DNA from: Isoetes taiwanensis
Taxonomy: Eukaryota; Streptophyta; Lycopodiopsida; Isoetales; Isoetaceae
NCBI GenBank assembly: GCA_021234155.1
Contig: JAJEKV010000003.1
Location: 24,586,874 to 24,650,873 of the forward strand
Direction of reading: 5' to 3'
Length of the DNA stretch: 64,000 bases
Shown here: positions 11,101-23,459 of the stretch, one piece after another
Numbering within the stretch: position 1 is the stretch's first letter
Layout: each line of letters begins with the position of its first letter
Position numbers and translations under genes: made by a program
The notes under the pieces: model-generated
Seen by the model: only the letters and a program-made list of their open reading frames with translations
Database searches by the model: none
Told to the model about the DNA's origin: nothing

Positions 11101-13176
11101 ATTCGGACGATTTGGCGGGGTCGATTTGCCATTAGGAACCTCCCGGTGCCCGAGCGACAAGACAACTGCCCGGTTTCTCAAATAGCCACCGGGGCGCCCA
11201 GCGGTTTGACAAGTTCTCGGACCCGATCTGGAATCTTTTGGGCCTTTCAAGAGGGGCCTGAGCGGAGGATCAGCGGTGGGATAGGGGAGGCAGGGCTCGG
11301 GGAGGGGTGGTCATTAGCGTCGACCCGGGGGCATTTGCCGGGAAGGGCTGCCTCGGGAACTTTTGGATCCGCCTCTTGGGGTCGGGACTCTCCCCTCTTG
11401 TGAGGGATCCTGCAAGGTCGGCCTCGTTTGACTTGGGGAAGGGTGCCGGCTCGGTTGCCACTGCAGCGGGCTGCCCAAACCGTTCTAATGACCTAACCCT
11501 TTGACCTAGACCTTCTCAGAAATTTTGAAAATTGGGCTGTGTGCTGGAAATGGATTAGGATTCAGCTGGCAAAAAATCAGAATTTATTTTTAGTACAATG
11601 CATTAATTGCGAATTTATGAATGTCTTGCCCTTTGCAAAAGCCCCCGACTTCTACTTGCCACATCGGGAGGAGGACAGGCCCAAACTCTGCTCCGTCAGT
11701 TCCCCTTGCTCCGTATTCTCGGCTGCGGCTCCTCGGCCGGGTCCCAAGTGCAGCAGACCAAGTCTCGGCCCCCCAAAGCGCCAAACCCTTCTAGAACACG
11801 GCAACCCACGGGGTTTCACGTTTTGGAGGCCCTCTCCTTGTCGGTCCGGGCGGGGACCTTGCGGCGTGACTTGGCGTGGAGTGGGGGTGTTGGCCTTGAG
11901 CACGGACCCTAAAATCCCAGGAAGCTGCTTGCCCGAATTTCCTCTCCCAAGGCCACAGGGGCCGGGCCAGGCGACCTCCCTCTCAGGAATGCGATTTGAC
12001 TCGCCAATGGACTCGAGCGTCGGCGTTGCCACGGGGACCAAGTTAGTGGCGAGAAGACCACCCGACCTCAAGAAGCGCCAAAGTAGCTCACTTCCATCAC
12101 ACTTTCGTAGTCAATTGGCCTAGGATGTGGATGCGGGGATCTTGTCGTGGAGGCGTGAGTGTTTCTTTCTTTTGCAAAACCGACCTTGTAACTTGCTCCC
12201 TAGGGTAATTTCGCCATTAGGACGATTTGGCGGGGTTGATTTGCCATTAGGAACCTCCCGGTGCGAGCGACAAGACAACTGCGGTTTCTACAAGGCCGAC
12301 CTCGGGGCGCCCAGCGGTTTGACAAGTTCTCGGGCCGATCTGGAATCTTTTGGGCCTTCTCGAAGAGGGCCCCTGAGCGGAGGATCCAGCGGTGGGATAG
12401 GGGAACCAGGGCTCGGGAGGGTGGTCATTAGCGTCGCAGCCCAGGGGGGGGCTGCCGAGGAAGGGCTGCCTCGGGAACTTTTGGATCCGCCTCTTGGGGT
12501 CCAGGACTCTCCCCTCTTGTGAGGGATCCTGCAAGGTCGGCCTCGTTTGACTTGGGGAAGGGTGCCGGCTCGGTTGCCACAGCAGCGGGCTGCCGGCCGT
12601 TCTATCACTAACCCTTTGACCTAGACCTTCTCAGAAAATTTAGAAAATTGGGCTGTGTCTTTGGAAATGGATTAGGATTCAGTGGCAAAAAATCAGAATT
12701 TATTTTAGGTACAATGCATTAATTGCGAATTTATGAATGTCTTGCCCTTTGCAAAAGCCCCAGACTTCTACTTGCCACATGGCGGGAGGAGGACAGGCCC
12801 AAACTCCGCTCCCGTCGGTTCCCCTTGCTCCCGTATTCCGGCTGCGGCTCCTCGGCCGGGTCCCAAGTGCAGCAGACCAAGTCTCGGCCCCCAAAGCGCA
12901 AACCCTTCTAGAACACGGCAACCCACGGGGTTTACGTTTTGGAGGCCCTCTCCTTGTCGGGTCAGGCGGGACCTTGGCGGTGACTTGGCGTGGAGTGGGG
13001 GTGTTGGCCTTGAGCCACGGACCCTAAAATCCCGGAGGCTGCTTGCCCCGAATTTCCTCTCCCCAAGGCCACGGGGGCCGGACGGGCGACCTCCCTCTCG
13101 GGGCTGCGATTTGACTCGCCAATGGACTCCGAGCGTCGGCGTTGCCCTAGGGACCAAGTTACGTGGCGAGAAGACC
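8140..13176. repeat. Tandem ~1.12-kb satellite, block A (units 1-5)
   Basis: A landmark CGAATTTATGAATGTCTTGC starts at 8251, 9373, 10,489, 11,610 and 12,726, giving periods of 1122, 1116, 1121 and 1116 bases. Each unit also contains CCCTTTGACCTAGACCTTC, TGACTTGGCGTGGAGTGGGG, a CTTCCATCACACTCGTAGTC word, and TTTTGCAAAACCGACCTTG. ORFs of 60-190 codons recur in both strands of each unit but break differently in every copy and show no domain, so the unit is taken as non-coding. Unit 5 is cut at about 13,176. Differences between copies cluster at CAG, CTG and ACG sites. Confidence 0.9.
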
Positions 13177-13350
13177 AAACTTCGGCTCCCAAAACAAAAA
13201 CCCTTCTAGAATCACGGCAAGTCCACGGGGTTTAGGTTGGATGGGGCCCTCTCCTTGTGGAGATTTGGTGGGACTTTCTTTGCACCGTATCTTGACATGG
13301 AGTGGGGGTGTTGGCCTTGGTGGGACCCTAAACTCCCAGGAAGTTGCTTG
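13177..13350. repeat. Truncated, diverged satellite piece between blocks
   Basis: After the break in unit 5 the sequence jumps back to a relative of the CTTCTAGAACACGG part of the unit. It continues past a GGAGTGGGGGTGTTGGCCTT word and stops near 13,350. It is shorter and more diverged than normal units and marks the junction between the two blocks. Confidence 0.65.
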
Positions 13351-13700
13351 CCCGAATTGAGTTCATTACAAGTTAATTATGCCATCCATGTCAAATAGCT
13401 TTAGGGGCGGTCCGTTGAACAAAGGGCATTCTCGTTTATCCATATGCCTTGATCCGAAACACAACCATCATCACAAGCAACCAAATCTAACTCCCCCCAA
13501 CGGTGGGACTAGTCTTTTTCTTTTACGTAATCATTTATCTTCATTCTAGTAGTTATGATGCTTTGCCTCGTAATCATTTATCTTCATTCTAATAGTTATG
13601 ATGCTTATATTCTCAATGCAATCTTAGACCAAGTATAGCGTCGTTTGAGCCAAGGTCAACCCCAAGTACAAGCGATCCCACAAACTCCATTCCTTTGACC
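13351..13700. repeat. Array leader, copy 2, with 43-bp duplication
   Basis: This repeats the leader seen at 7.9-8.15 kb (GAGTTCATTACAAGTTA, GCCATCCATGTCAAATAGC, CTTAGACCAAGTATAGCG). It carries an extra tract in which CGTAATCATTTATCTTC starts at 13,526 and again at 13,569, a 43-bp tandem duplication absent from copy 1. Confidence 0.75.
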
Positions 13701-16700
13701 TTAGCTAACCCTTTGACCTAGACCTTCTCGAAAATTTGAAAATTGGGCTGTGTCTTTGGAGATGGGTTAGGAATCGGTGGCAAAAAATCAGAATTTATTT
13801 TCGTACAATGCATTAATTGCGAATTTATGAATGTCTTGCCAGCTTTGCAAAAGCCCCCGACTTCTACTTGCCACATCCGGAGGAGGACGGGCCCAAACTC
13901 CGCTTCCGTCGGTTCCCCTTGCTCCATATTCTTCGGCTGCGGCTTCTCGGCGGTCCCAAGTGCAAGAGACCAAGTCTCGGCCCCCAAAGCGCCAAACCCT
14001 TCTAGAACACGGCAACCCTTGGGTTTTCGTTTTGGAGGCCCTCTCCTTGTCGGTCGAGGGGGGACCTTGCGCCCGTGACTTGGCGTGGAGTGGGGGTGTT
14101 GGCCTTGAGCCGCGGACCCTAAAATCCCGGGCTGCTTGCCCGAATTTCCTCTCCCCAAGGCCACGGGGGCCGGGCGGAGGCGACCTCCCTCTCGGAAATG
14201 TGATTTGACTCTACGCCAATGGACTCGAGCGTCGGCGTTGCCACGGGAACCAAGTTCCGTGGCGCGGAAGACCACCCGACCTCCAAGAAGCGCCAAAGTA
14301 GCTCACTTCCATCACACTCGTAGTCAATTGGCCTAGGATGTGGATGCGGGATCTTGTCGTGGAAGGCGTGAGTGTTTCTTTCTTTTGCAAAACCGACCTT
14401 GTAACTTGCTCCCTAGGGTAATTTCGCCATTAGGGACGATTTGGCGGGGGTCGATTTGCCATTCGAGGAACCTCCCGGTGCGAGCGACAAGACAACTGCG
14501 GTTTCTACAAAGGCCGACCTCCGGGGGCCCGCGGTTTGACAAGTTCTCGGGACCCGATCACGGAATCTTTTGGGCCTTCGAAGAGGGCCCCTGACGGAGG
14601 ATCCAGCGGTGGGATAGGGCCACCAGGGCTCGGGGGAGGGTGGTCATTAAGCGTCACGGCCCGGGGGGCGGCTGCCGAGGAAGGGCTGCCTCGGCGTTTT
14701 TTTGGATCCGCCTCTTGGGGGTGGGACTCTCCCCTCTTGTGAGGGATTTGCAAGGTCTCGGCCTCGTTTGACTTGGGGAAGGGTGCCCGGCTTCGGTTGC
14801 CCCCAGCGGGCTGCCCCGGCCGCCGTTCTAATGCTAACCCTTTGACCTAGACCTTCTCAGAAAATTTAGAAAAATTGGGCTGTGTGCTGGAAATGGATTA
14901 GGATTCAGGTGGCAAAAATCAGAATTTATTTTTCGTACAATGCATTAATTGCGAATTTATGAATGTCTTGCCTTTGCCAAAGCGCCCCCAGACTTCTACT
15001 TGCCACATCTTGGGAGGAGGACAGGCCCAAACTCGCTCCGTCAGTTCCCCTTGCTCCGTATTCTCGGCTGCGGCTTCTCGGCGGGGTCCCAAGTGCAGCG
15101 GAGACCAAGTCTCGGCCCCCAAAGCGCAAACCCTTCTAGAACACGGCAACCCACGGGGTTTCACGTTTTGGAGGCCCTCTCCTTGTCGGTTCGGGGCGGG
15201 ACCTTGCGCGTGACTTGGCGTGGAGTGGGGGTGTTGGCCTTGAGCACGGACGGACCCTAAAATCCCGGGCTGCTTGCCCGAATTTCCTCTCCCCAAGGCC
15301 ACAGGGGCCGGGCCAGGCGACCTCCCTCTCGGAATTGCGATTTGACTCTGCCAATGGACTCAGAACGTCGACGTTGCCCTGGGGACCAAGTTCCGTGGCC
15401 AGAAGACCACCCGACCTCCAAGAAGCGCCAAAGTAGCTCACTTCCATCACACTCGTAGTCAATTGGCCTAGGATGTGGATGCGGGATCTTTTCGTGGAGG
15501 CGTGAGTGTTTCTTTCTTTTGCAAAACCGACCTTGTAACTTGCTCCCTAGGGTAATTTCGCCATTCCGGACGATTTGGCGGGGTCGATTTGCCATTAGGA
15601 GCCTCCCGGTGCCCGAGCGACAAGACAACTGCCCGGTTTCTACAAGGCCGACCTCGGGGGCCCAGCGGTTTGACAAGTTCTCGGGGCCGATCTGGAATCT
15701 TTTGGGCCTTCGAAGAGGGGCCCCTGAGCGGAGGATCAGCGGTGGGATAGGGGGCAGGGCTCGGGAGGGTGGTCATTAGCGTCAGGCCCCGGGGCGTTGC
15801 CCGGGAAGGGCTGCCTCGGGAACTTTTGGATCCGCCTCTTGGGGTGGGACTCTCCCCTCTTGTGAGGGATCGCTGCAAGGTCTGGCCTCGTTTGACTTGG
15901 GGAAGGGTGCGGCTTCGGTTGCCACTGCTGCGGGCTGCCCGGGCCGTTCTAATCTAACCCTTTGACCTAGACCTTCTCGAAAATTTCGAAAATTGGGCTG
16001 TGTCTTTGGAAATGGATTAGGATTCGGTGGCAAAAATCAGAATTTATTTTAGGTACAATGCATTAATTGCGAATTTATGAATGTCTTGCCCTTTGCAAAA
16101 GCGCCCCCGACTTCTACTTGCCACATCGGGAGGAGGACAGGCCCAAACTCCGCTTCGTCAGTTCCCCTTGCTCCGTATTCTCGGCTGCGGCTTCGGGCAG
16201 GTCCCAAGTGCAGCAGACCAAGTCTCGGCCCCAAAGCGCCAAACCCTTCTAGAACACGGCAACCCACGGGGTTTCACGTTTTGGAGGCCCTCTCCTTGTC
16301 GGTCGGCGGGACCTTGCGCCGTGACTTGGCGTGGAGTGGGGGTGTTGGCCTTGAGCCACGGACCCTAAAATCCCCGGAGGCTGCTTGCCCGAATTTCCTC
16401 TCCCCAAGGCCACGGGGGCCGGACGAGGCGACCTCCCCTCTCGGAATCGCGATTTGACTCTGCCAATGGACTCGAGCGTCGGCGTTGCCACAGGGACCAA
16501 GTTCCGTGGCGAAGACCACCCGACCTCAAGAAGCGCCAAAGTAGCTCACTTCCATCACTTTCGTAGTCAATTGGCCTAGGATGTGGATGCGGGATCTTGT
16601 CGTGGAAGGCGTGAGTGTTTCTTTCTTTTGCAAAACCGACCTTGTAACTTGCTCCCTAGGGTAATTTAGCCATTCGGACGATTTGGCGGGGTCGATTGCC

Positions 16701-17640
16701 ATTAGGAGCCTCCCGGTGCCCGAGCGACAAGACAACTGCGGTTTCTACAAGGCCGACCTCGGGGGCGCCCGCGGTTTGACAAGTTCTCGGACCCGATCTG
16801 GAATCTTTTGGGCCTTCAGAAGAGGGGCCCCTGAGCGGAGGATCAGCGGTCGGATAGGGGCAGGGCTCCGGGAGGGTGGTCATTAGCGTCACGGCCCAGA
16901 TCATTGCCGGGGAAGGGCTGCCTCGGGGAACTTTTGGATCCCGCCTCTTGGGGTCGGACTCTCCCCTCTTGAGGGATCATTTGCAAGGTCTGGCCTCGTT
17001 TGACTTGGGGAAGGGTGCCATTTCGGTTTGCCACCAGCGGGCTGCCCACGCCGTTCTAATGCTAACCCTTTGACCTAGACCTTCTCAGAAAATTTAGAAA
17101 AATTGGGGGCTGTGTCTTTGGAAATGGATTAGGATTCAGGTGGCAAAAAATCAGAATTTATTTTTCGTACAATGCATTAATTGCGAATTTATGAATGTCT
17201 TGCCCTTTGCAAAAGCGCCCCCGACTTCTACTTGCCACATCGGGAGGAGGACAGGCCCAAACTCCGTTCCGTCGGTTCCCCTTGCTCGTATTCACCGGCT
17301 GCGGCTTCTCGGCCGAGGTCCCAAGTGCAGCAGACCAAGTCTCGGCCCCAAAGCGCCAAACCCTTCTAGAACACGGCAGCCCCACGGGGTTTTACGTTTT
17401 GGAGGCCCTCTCCTTGTCGGTCGAGGCGGGACCTTGCGCGCGGTGACTTGGCGTGGAGTGGGGGTGTTGGCCTTGAACCACGGACCCTAAAATCCCGGAA
17501 GGCTTGCCCGAATTTCCTCTCCCCAAGGCCACGAGGGGCCGGGCGGGCGCCCTCCCCTCTCGGGCTGCGATTTGGCTCTGCCAATGGACTCGAAGCGTCG
17601 ACTTGCCACGGGGACCAAGTTACGTGACCGGAAGACCACT
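13701..17640. repeat. Tandem ~1.12-kb satellite, block B (units 6-9)
   Basis: The same landmark starts at 13,820, 14,952, 16,070 and 17,184, with periods of 1132, 1118 and 1114 bases. Order and orientation match block A. The last unit stops in the middle near 17,640 (after GGAAGACCACTCATG), where the CG-rich flanking motif begins. Units of blocks A and B are about as similar to each other as units within a block, which suggests exchange or recent amplification. Confidence 0.9.
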
Positions 17641-17654
17641 CATGTTCACCCAAC

Positions 17655-17750
17655 TAAGAAATGTGTTTTAAGCGTCGTATGTAATGCGTCGCATGCGGCG
17701 TCAATACGTCGCATCGCGGCGTATTTGATTATAGCGGCGTGGTTTAACTA
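17655..17750. repeat. CG-rich flanking motif, right side of satellite array
   Basis: GCGTCGCATGCGGCGTC is followed by GCGTCGCATCGCGGCGT-like words and a TTATAGCGGCGTGG word. These correspond, in the same direction, to the motif at 7.2-7.34 kb. Confidence 0.6.
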
Positions 17751-18400
17751 TTTTTATTTTTGTTGTGTACATGTTTGATCTTTGGGGCATGTTTGAGCCT
17801 AGACAATGCTTGAGCCTAAGAGGCTTGTTTGAACCTAGGTAGCATGTTAGACCCTAAAGGAAATGCAAGCGCCTACCGTTCAACGTCTATAGGCTCCTCA
17901 TGCTTCACTCTATGTATTTGGACTTGTTCACCCTACAAAATACCATTATTATTATCTGTTTGAAAGGTAGAAGCGTTGATCCCACAATGAAAGCTAGTGG
18001 ATAGCATCAAATTAAGCAATGATCGGGGTTAACTTGGTGGTGGCCTTTGGTTTTAAGGTTTAGAAAATGGAGTAACTAAGATACCATTGAAGACTCTTTG
18101 CATGTTCTAGTCTAGAGGCAATGCTTGAGCCTATGTGGCTTCTTTGAGCCCATGTTCGGCCGTTCTTTATTCCTCCAGATATAATGTATACCAAAGGGGG
18201 AGAAAAAAAATTGAATTGAATGGGTTTTATTGCACCACGAAGACCAATAGACATAGCCTATCGAGGAAGGATTGCGAGGATGTGCATAATATTTGACATA
18301 TAGAATTTAATGATCGTCTCCTCTAGGTGCTAACTAGAATTCGTCATTGTTAGCATTACCAACATTTGTATTAAAATGCACGAAGTACATCGTATTTCGT
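17751..18400. other. No gene seen; short TTGAGCCTA repeats
   Basis: The words ATGTTTGAGCCTAG, TGCTTGAGCCTAAG and TTGTTTGAACCTAGG recur between 17,770 and 17,850, and again near 18,125, as a degenerate short repeat. Nothing else is recognised. A 64-codon minus ORF is not convincing. Confidence 0.45.
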
Positions 18401-21400
18401 GGAATTGCTCACGGTGTAAGATCTTTGCATGAGGCTGGTGGTCCAACCTCTTGATGCTCGTTTTCGGTGAGTTTGAATGCCTTGATCTGCGGAGGGCTCT
18501 TGGGCGTTATTGACTCCTCTAGCACAACACCTTGGAATATTGGCGTCCCCTCGGTGTAGTTTGTATGATAAACCACCATGTTGGGTCTTGTCGTCGGTAA
18601 AAAAAAAATCTGGTCAAAGAAATTTGGGCGTGAGATTGATATTGATGGTCTAAATTTTTGAAGTGGATATGTGTATGTGTGTACTGTTTCACGGTTATGC
18701 GGAAGGACAAAGCGTCTCACTACCGGGGGTACATCTTGCTAGAGTTGATTTGTGAAAAAGCCACTTGTTCTATCATACTTTCTTTGTAGGCTGGCCCCTT
18801 AATTGAAGGTCAAACCAATGCGACGCCGAATATGAAGGTCTTAAAATTGCCACCAACATCCACCTCCATTATAGTCTTTAACCTCAGGCCCAATCACGGG
18901 TGGCTTCGGCGATTACGATCGGCAACACTTGATTGAAACTCCATCGTGAATGATGCCATGACTCATGATCACAAGTCTTCTGTGTATGTCAAGAGAACTC
19001 ACCGCGATAGTGGGTCCCATGCCACCATATCGAGGAGTAAGATATATCTTGTCAAAAGCACCATTAATGTCAATAGATACAATAACATCAAAAAGAAAAT
19101 ACTTTCGATTTCGACATCAACATAATTTGTTGCAACTACCTTTTTCATGACACCTTGTCGTATGCCCATTAAAGTAGGCGTAATATACTCCCCCCTTGTG
19201 ATATGCATCGGTCAAAGCCTGTAGTACCCATTCTCTTTCCATCTTGTCCGGCAAGGGTTCATATCCATCGAGTGCGGGGCTCGTCTATTATGTCGTCTCC
19301 ATTCATGCCTCTTCTCTTCCATTTCTTCTTTTTGCGTTCTCATAGCGAGCAATCCATTTTGCCATTGGTGCGAATTGTAAAGAAGAAATTGATTAACCTA
19401 TAATGATCATATCGGTGGAAATGACTTACGCATACCATTGCCTTACGCCACTACCCCCACAATCTTTCGTCCCCTTCATCACTCCATAGCGAGGTGCATC
19501 ACGGATGTATGCGGCGGAAATATATTACGTCATATAGAAAAGTGACTCTTCGCTTAAGCCATCCCTCGCCATACTACCTTCGGGGCGTGCTCTTTGGCGC
19601 ACCATATCCTTCAATACCTTCATAAACCTTTCCAAGAAAAACATCCATCGGCATATGCGGTTTCATGAGCTCCACTTCCTCAATAAGATGTACCAAAAGA
19701 TGGGTTTGGTGTCAAAAAGCTTCGTGGAAACTCCTTCTCCAACAAGCAACATGCCTCTGCCATTTTCACTTTCATCTCTTCAATTTAGTCTTTCGGTATA
19801 GTTTTTACACATCCACCTATGAGGTCCAAAACAAAAGAAACTTAGCCACAAATAAAATAGGCGGGGACCACTAAATCAACATGGGTAACAACCTTATGAC
19901 CTTTGATAGGGCACTTATTGCCTCAATGGTCCCTTGTCTAAAAACTCCCCTAAAGGTCGGGGGCATGAAGAGCTGCATGATCAAACACCAAATATAAGTT
20001 ATGGGTTACATTTTATAGTAGTGCATATATATGTGGACTTCAATTGCTTACATGCAAGAACTTATGCCGATCATGGGACTTTAAACCGGTCGGCTCCCCA
20101 CTACTTGTGAATGCGGTTCTTAATGATTGCATGTAAACGGTTGGTGTTCTAAGGGCCCTTAAATCATCATAAATAGCTTCGATGGTCAGCCCTAGCAATA
20201 ACCCATTTTCTTGGGAGGAAGTGGTTGCCCTTCACCTCGGATCCATGCCTCTTTCTTTGTATTACTTACCTTAAGGTCCATCGGCATTTGTTGTGTCTTT
20301 TTGACCAAATACATGCTTCCATAAAAAGTTTCCCGTTCTTGAAAGATATGCATCGGGTCTAAAAGGTGTTGAATCAATAGGTCGGTCCAATATGGTAGTC
20401 TATAAAAAGCGGACTTCCTTTTCATATTGGCGATAAAGACTTCCTCCTCGCGGCTTCCTGCGCCACCCTTTGTATAATTCCTCATCCTCCTTTGTCTAGG
20501 TGACTCTCGACCTCCTCATTTCAGGTGCCCCCCCCGCGGATTTCCCCTTGCGGATTTTCCCCTCTTCCTTCTTATCCCAGCGCTCACCCCATTTCGTATG
20601 GTAATTACGCTTGGTGGTTACGTATAGTCTGGTGCCCCCGGGAATTGTCTTATTTGCTTTTTACGAAGGGGTGCGTGGCGGCAAATACTTCCTAAAACCC
20701 TCGTATACTACTTTCTTGGATGCTTAGAGTGGCGGTGCTGCAACTTTTCCCCACATATCATGCAAGGGAAGTGCCCGATGTCTTAAACCGAGAACACTTT
20801 CGGCAAACCGGGGAAAGTCATGCATAGTCCACAATAGTATACCTCTAAGATTAAAAGCGTCATTTTTATGGGCATCGTGGAGACTGAATACTGTGTTCCA
20901 CAAAGGGAGTAACTCATCCACAATTATTCTTAGGTACACATCTAAATTACTTGGTTTTTCTTCCCGGTATCAATAAAGTCATCATAATGTGCCCCTCTTC
21001 ATCAACAACCATGGGGGTATGTTGTAGTTCACTATCATCAGCGGCCATGTAGACCATGCGATCGATTGTGTACCATATGGGTTTCGCCATCGGTGGCCAG
21101 GCCCAAGCGCCGCGTTCGTGGTTCTTTTTCAAAGTCGGGCCATGTCGCATCGACATGCTTCAAAACTGCTTGCGTAAACTCGGGACTCGCATCACATCAT
21201 CACTAGATGCATGTGTAGCCGTGTGAATCCATTAGGCTAGCCAATGTCTTTACAGCGGAACATCAACTTTAACCTATAGAATAAATTATAGGCAACATAT
21301 AAGTACAGAAAATAAGTGAATTTACAACTATTTGTAAGAAGTGGTGATGCATATACCTTGGGATTATTGGAAAGTGTCGAATAACCTTACGAGGTACCGT

Positions 21401-21560
21401 TTTTTTTTCCCTTTAGGTCATTCACGTATCTCGGTTCATTACATACGAGACAATGAGTGGACTTCTCATGCTTTCGGCGGGGGATAGAAGATCATACAAT
21501 CATTTGGACATGCATGTATGACTTTATAACCAAGGCGGTCGCTTGAATCATTTTCTTAAC
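18400..21560 (-). pseudogene. CACTA (En/Spm) transposase, TNP2-like, broken
   Basis: Read right to left, pieces of a TNP2/Transposase_21 protein appear in order. A Cys-containing N-terminal motif (MIFYPPP...HCLVCNEPRYV followed by a region like IPRLQRLY) lies near 21,400-21,530. The segment with TWPLMIVNYNIPPWL and LLIPGRKTK covers 21,156-20,947. VYLRIIVDELLPLWN and LLWTMHDFPRFAESV cover 20,939-20,724. KRKSAFYRLPYWTDLLIQHL with LDPMHIF covers 20,485-20,190. A DUF4218-like part (LLEKEFPRSF, VHLIEEVEL, ARPEGSMARDGLSEESLFY) spans about 19,760-19,490. Open ORFs at 18,999-19,208 and 18,409-18,720 may be the C-terminus. Family proteins cut and paste CACTA-ended DNA. Here many frameshifts and stops break the gene, and no CACTA terminal repeats were found, so the element is dead or miscalled. 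Confidence 0.75.
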
Positions 21561-23390
21561 TTGAGATCTGTCGGTAGGCATATTGTTCTTCTCACGGAAG
21601 GATCTTCTCGTGCAATAACTGCGCATCTAAGAGTGGTAAGATAAAAGATGGAGATGGTGGTAAGATAGAAAGACTTGATAAGTATGTCACCTCAATAGAA
21701 GCGAGAGACACTTGCATTGCTCCACTTGAACTTGGTTTGGAGATTGAGAATTAGCGACGCACGCCGACAAGCGAGAGGTTGAGGCGAGGAAATAAGCTGC
21801 GTTTACGCCCGATAACAATAGGGTCATCGTCGATGCGACCAATCCTCGAAGGGTATCCAACATCTTCTACCATATCCTCTCCACCACCATCCTCGACATC
21901 ATCTAAATCAATATCGGGTAATTCTTGAAGAAGCGTGCAACATATCGAGCATCGGCTCGTCACGAAAGACCGTTCTCGGGTTCGTCAATAGTTTCATCCT
22001 CTTCATATTGATGCGTGCGCAATATCTTCATATTGGTGCGCTCGGCTTGAAATTCACGGCGATAGGTTTCCCTTTGCACGTAACTTAGAACTAATGGATC
22101 GGGATGGAGCCGCTCTGAATGAGTTCATTAAGCGGGGAGTAGCGTATTAACCATCATGTCAAATAATGTAATAAGTATAAAATACATACAACCATTTGTA
22201 TAGACTCACGAATGACAAAAACATAAAAAAAAAAAACCTCTTTATTCCTTTTTTTTAGTACAACAATACTATTGTTCCATCTCAAATGGGAGAGGTCTAT
22301 CATAGCGATAGTTGATAAATAACTCATCTCAATGTTTATGCTTTTAATAGCACACACCATGATATATCGCTTTTTTGGATCTTGTAAAAAATCTTCCTCC
22401 CCTCCTTGACACTCTAAAAATTCACAATTGCATAAGCTCACGGTTGTCAATAGATTTGTTGATGAACCTGCAATATTGCCATGAACCCCTGGCCGACCAT
22501 CAATAAACTTCAACTCCTCATCACATGCCCCCCGACTATCGGCCGCGACATTGGAATTCATTCCATAAATCCTCATCGCCAAGCATATTTAGTCAAAGTT
22601 TGCCAAGTTTTCCAATCATTACTTTCGGGACACGCATATGGCATTAATGGAATGTGGGTATCTCGCTCCACTTCTATCTGGCGTCTTGGGAGATAAGGCG
22701 AATCCGGCTTACGGACAAATGCGGCTCCGCATAATGATGTATCTTCTTCCCCAATAAGCAAATTCTTGATCCATAGGGATAGGTAAGTCACGGCCACAAG
22801 CCAAATGTCTTCTTGCGGTGCCTAACAAGGGTCGGACTAATCTTTGCAATTCTTGAGGAATTTCCGCATTTCGAGGCGGTGAGGCCAAAGCGTTCTTGGG
22901 AAATGTGCGACACATGCAATGTTCTCATGATTGTAGCCCGCCGTGTTCTTTCCGCAGCGGGGAACACTTTCGGCGTTGGCGGCACCCATCCACATTATTG
23001 ATGAATCGGGTTCTTGCCCGGTTTCATATGCCTCTATGGACAACATTAAACCAAAATCCACATCTAGTTTGGAGGAGACATCGGCATCATCTACCTACAT
23101 ATTTAGATATCATAAACATCTTGAATATATACTTGAATTGGGAGAGATACTCTAAAAAAAAAAAAAAAACAAATAATAATTGTATACCAACGATATCCAT
23201 GGCCGAGCATCGGATCGGTGGGTTGTTCAAATGTACCAAATCTTATCGGATGGTCTTCAACAAGCCGTTCTAAAGTCGTCTCTTGACCCCCATACATCTT
23301 TTACAATGCCAAACTATTTTGTCCCTCGCCAATTACAAAAGGTAAGTACTATATCTTTGCACAATAGTTTGAGCGGTGTGATAGATACAA
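21561..23390 (-). other. Unrecognised ORF-bearing region upstream of the CACTA pseudogene
   Basis: Minus ORFs include 21,751-21,963 (an acidic stretch, DIDLDDVEDGGGEDMVED), 22,154-22,582 (142 codons, ending in a hydrophobic run) and overlapping frames at 22,573-23,061. Frame switching between neighbours suggests one decayed coding region read right to left, perhaps the other part of the CACTA element or another transposon. No domain is recognised. Runs of A or T (22,227-22,236; 23,154-23,169) interrupt frames. Confidence 0.3.
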
Positions 23391-23401
23391 TATATGGTAG
23401 T

Positions 23402-23452
23402 ATAAACCCTAAACCCTAAACCCTAAACCCTAAACCCTAAACCCTAAATCCT
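23402..23452 (-). repeat. Interstitial telomere repeat, (CCCTAAA)n
   Basis: Six tandem CCCTAAA units and one variant (TCCTAAA) are visible on the plus strand, which is the Arabidopsis-type plant telomere repeat (TTTAGGG on the minus strand). The tract is short and internal, with transposon remnants on both sides. It is therefore an interstitial copy and not a chromosome end. Confidence 0.9.
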
Positions 23453-23459
23453 AAATGGG

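Noticed and set aside
8248-13209. Recurrent ORFs of 75-190 codons in each satellite unit
   Set aside because: Frames differ from unit to unit, occur on both strands and break at indels; no conserved protein is maintained between copies.
8140-17640. Satellite as rDNA intergenic spacer
   Set aside because: No rRNA coding sequence or recognisable spacer promoter is present in or near the array; kept only as a possibility to test.
18400-21560. CACTA terminal inverted repeats bounding the transposase
   Set aside because: No matching CACTA...TAGTG pair with a 3-bp target duplication could be found by eye on either side.
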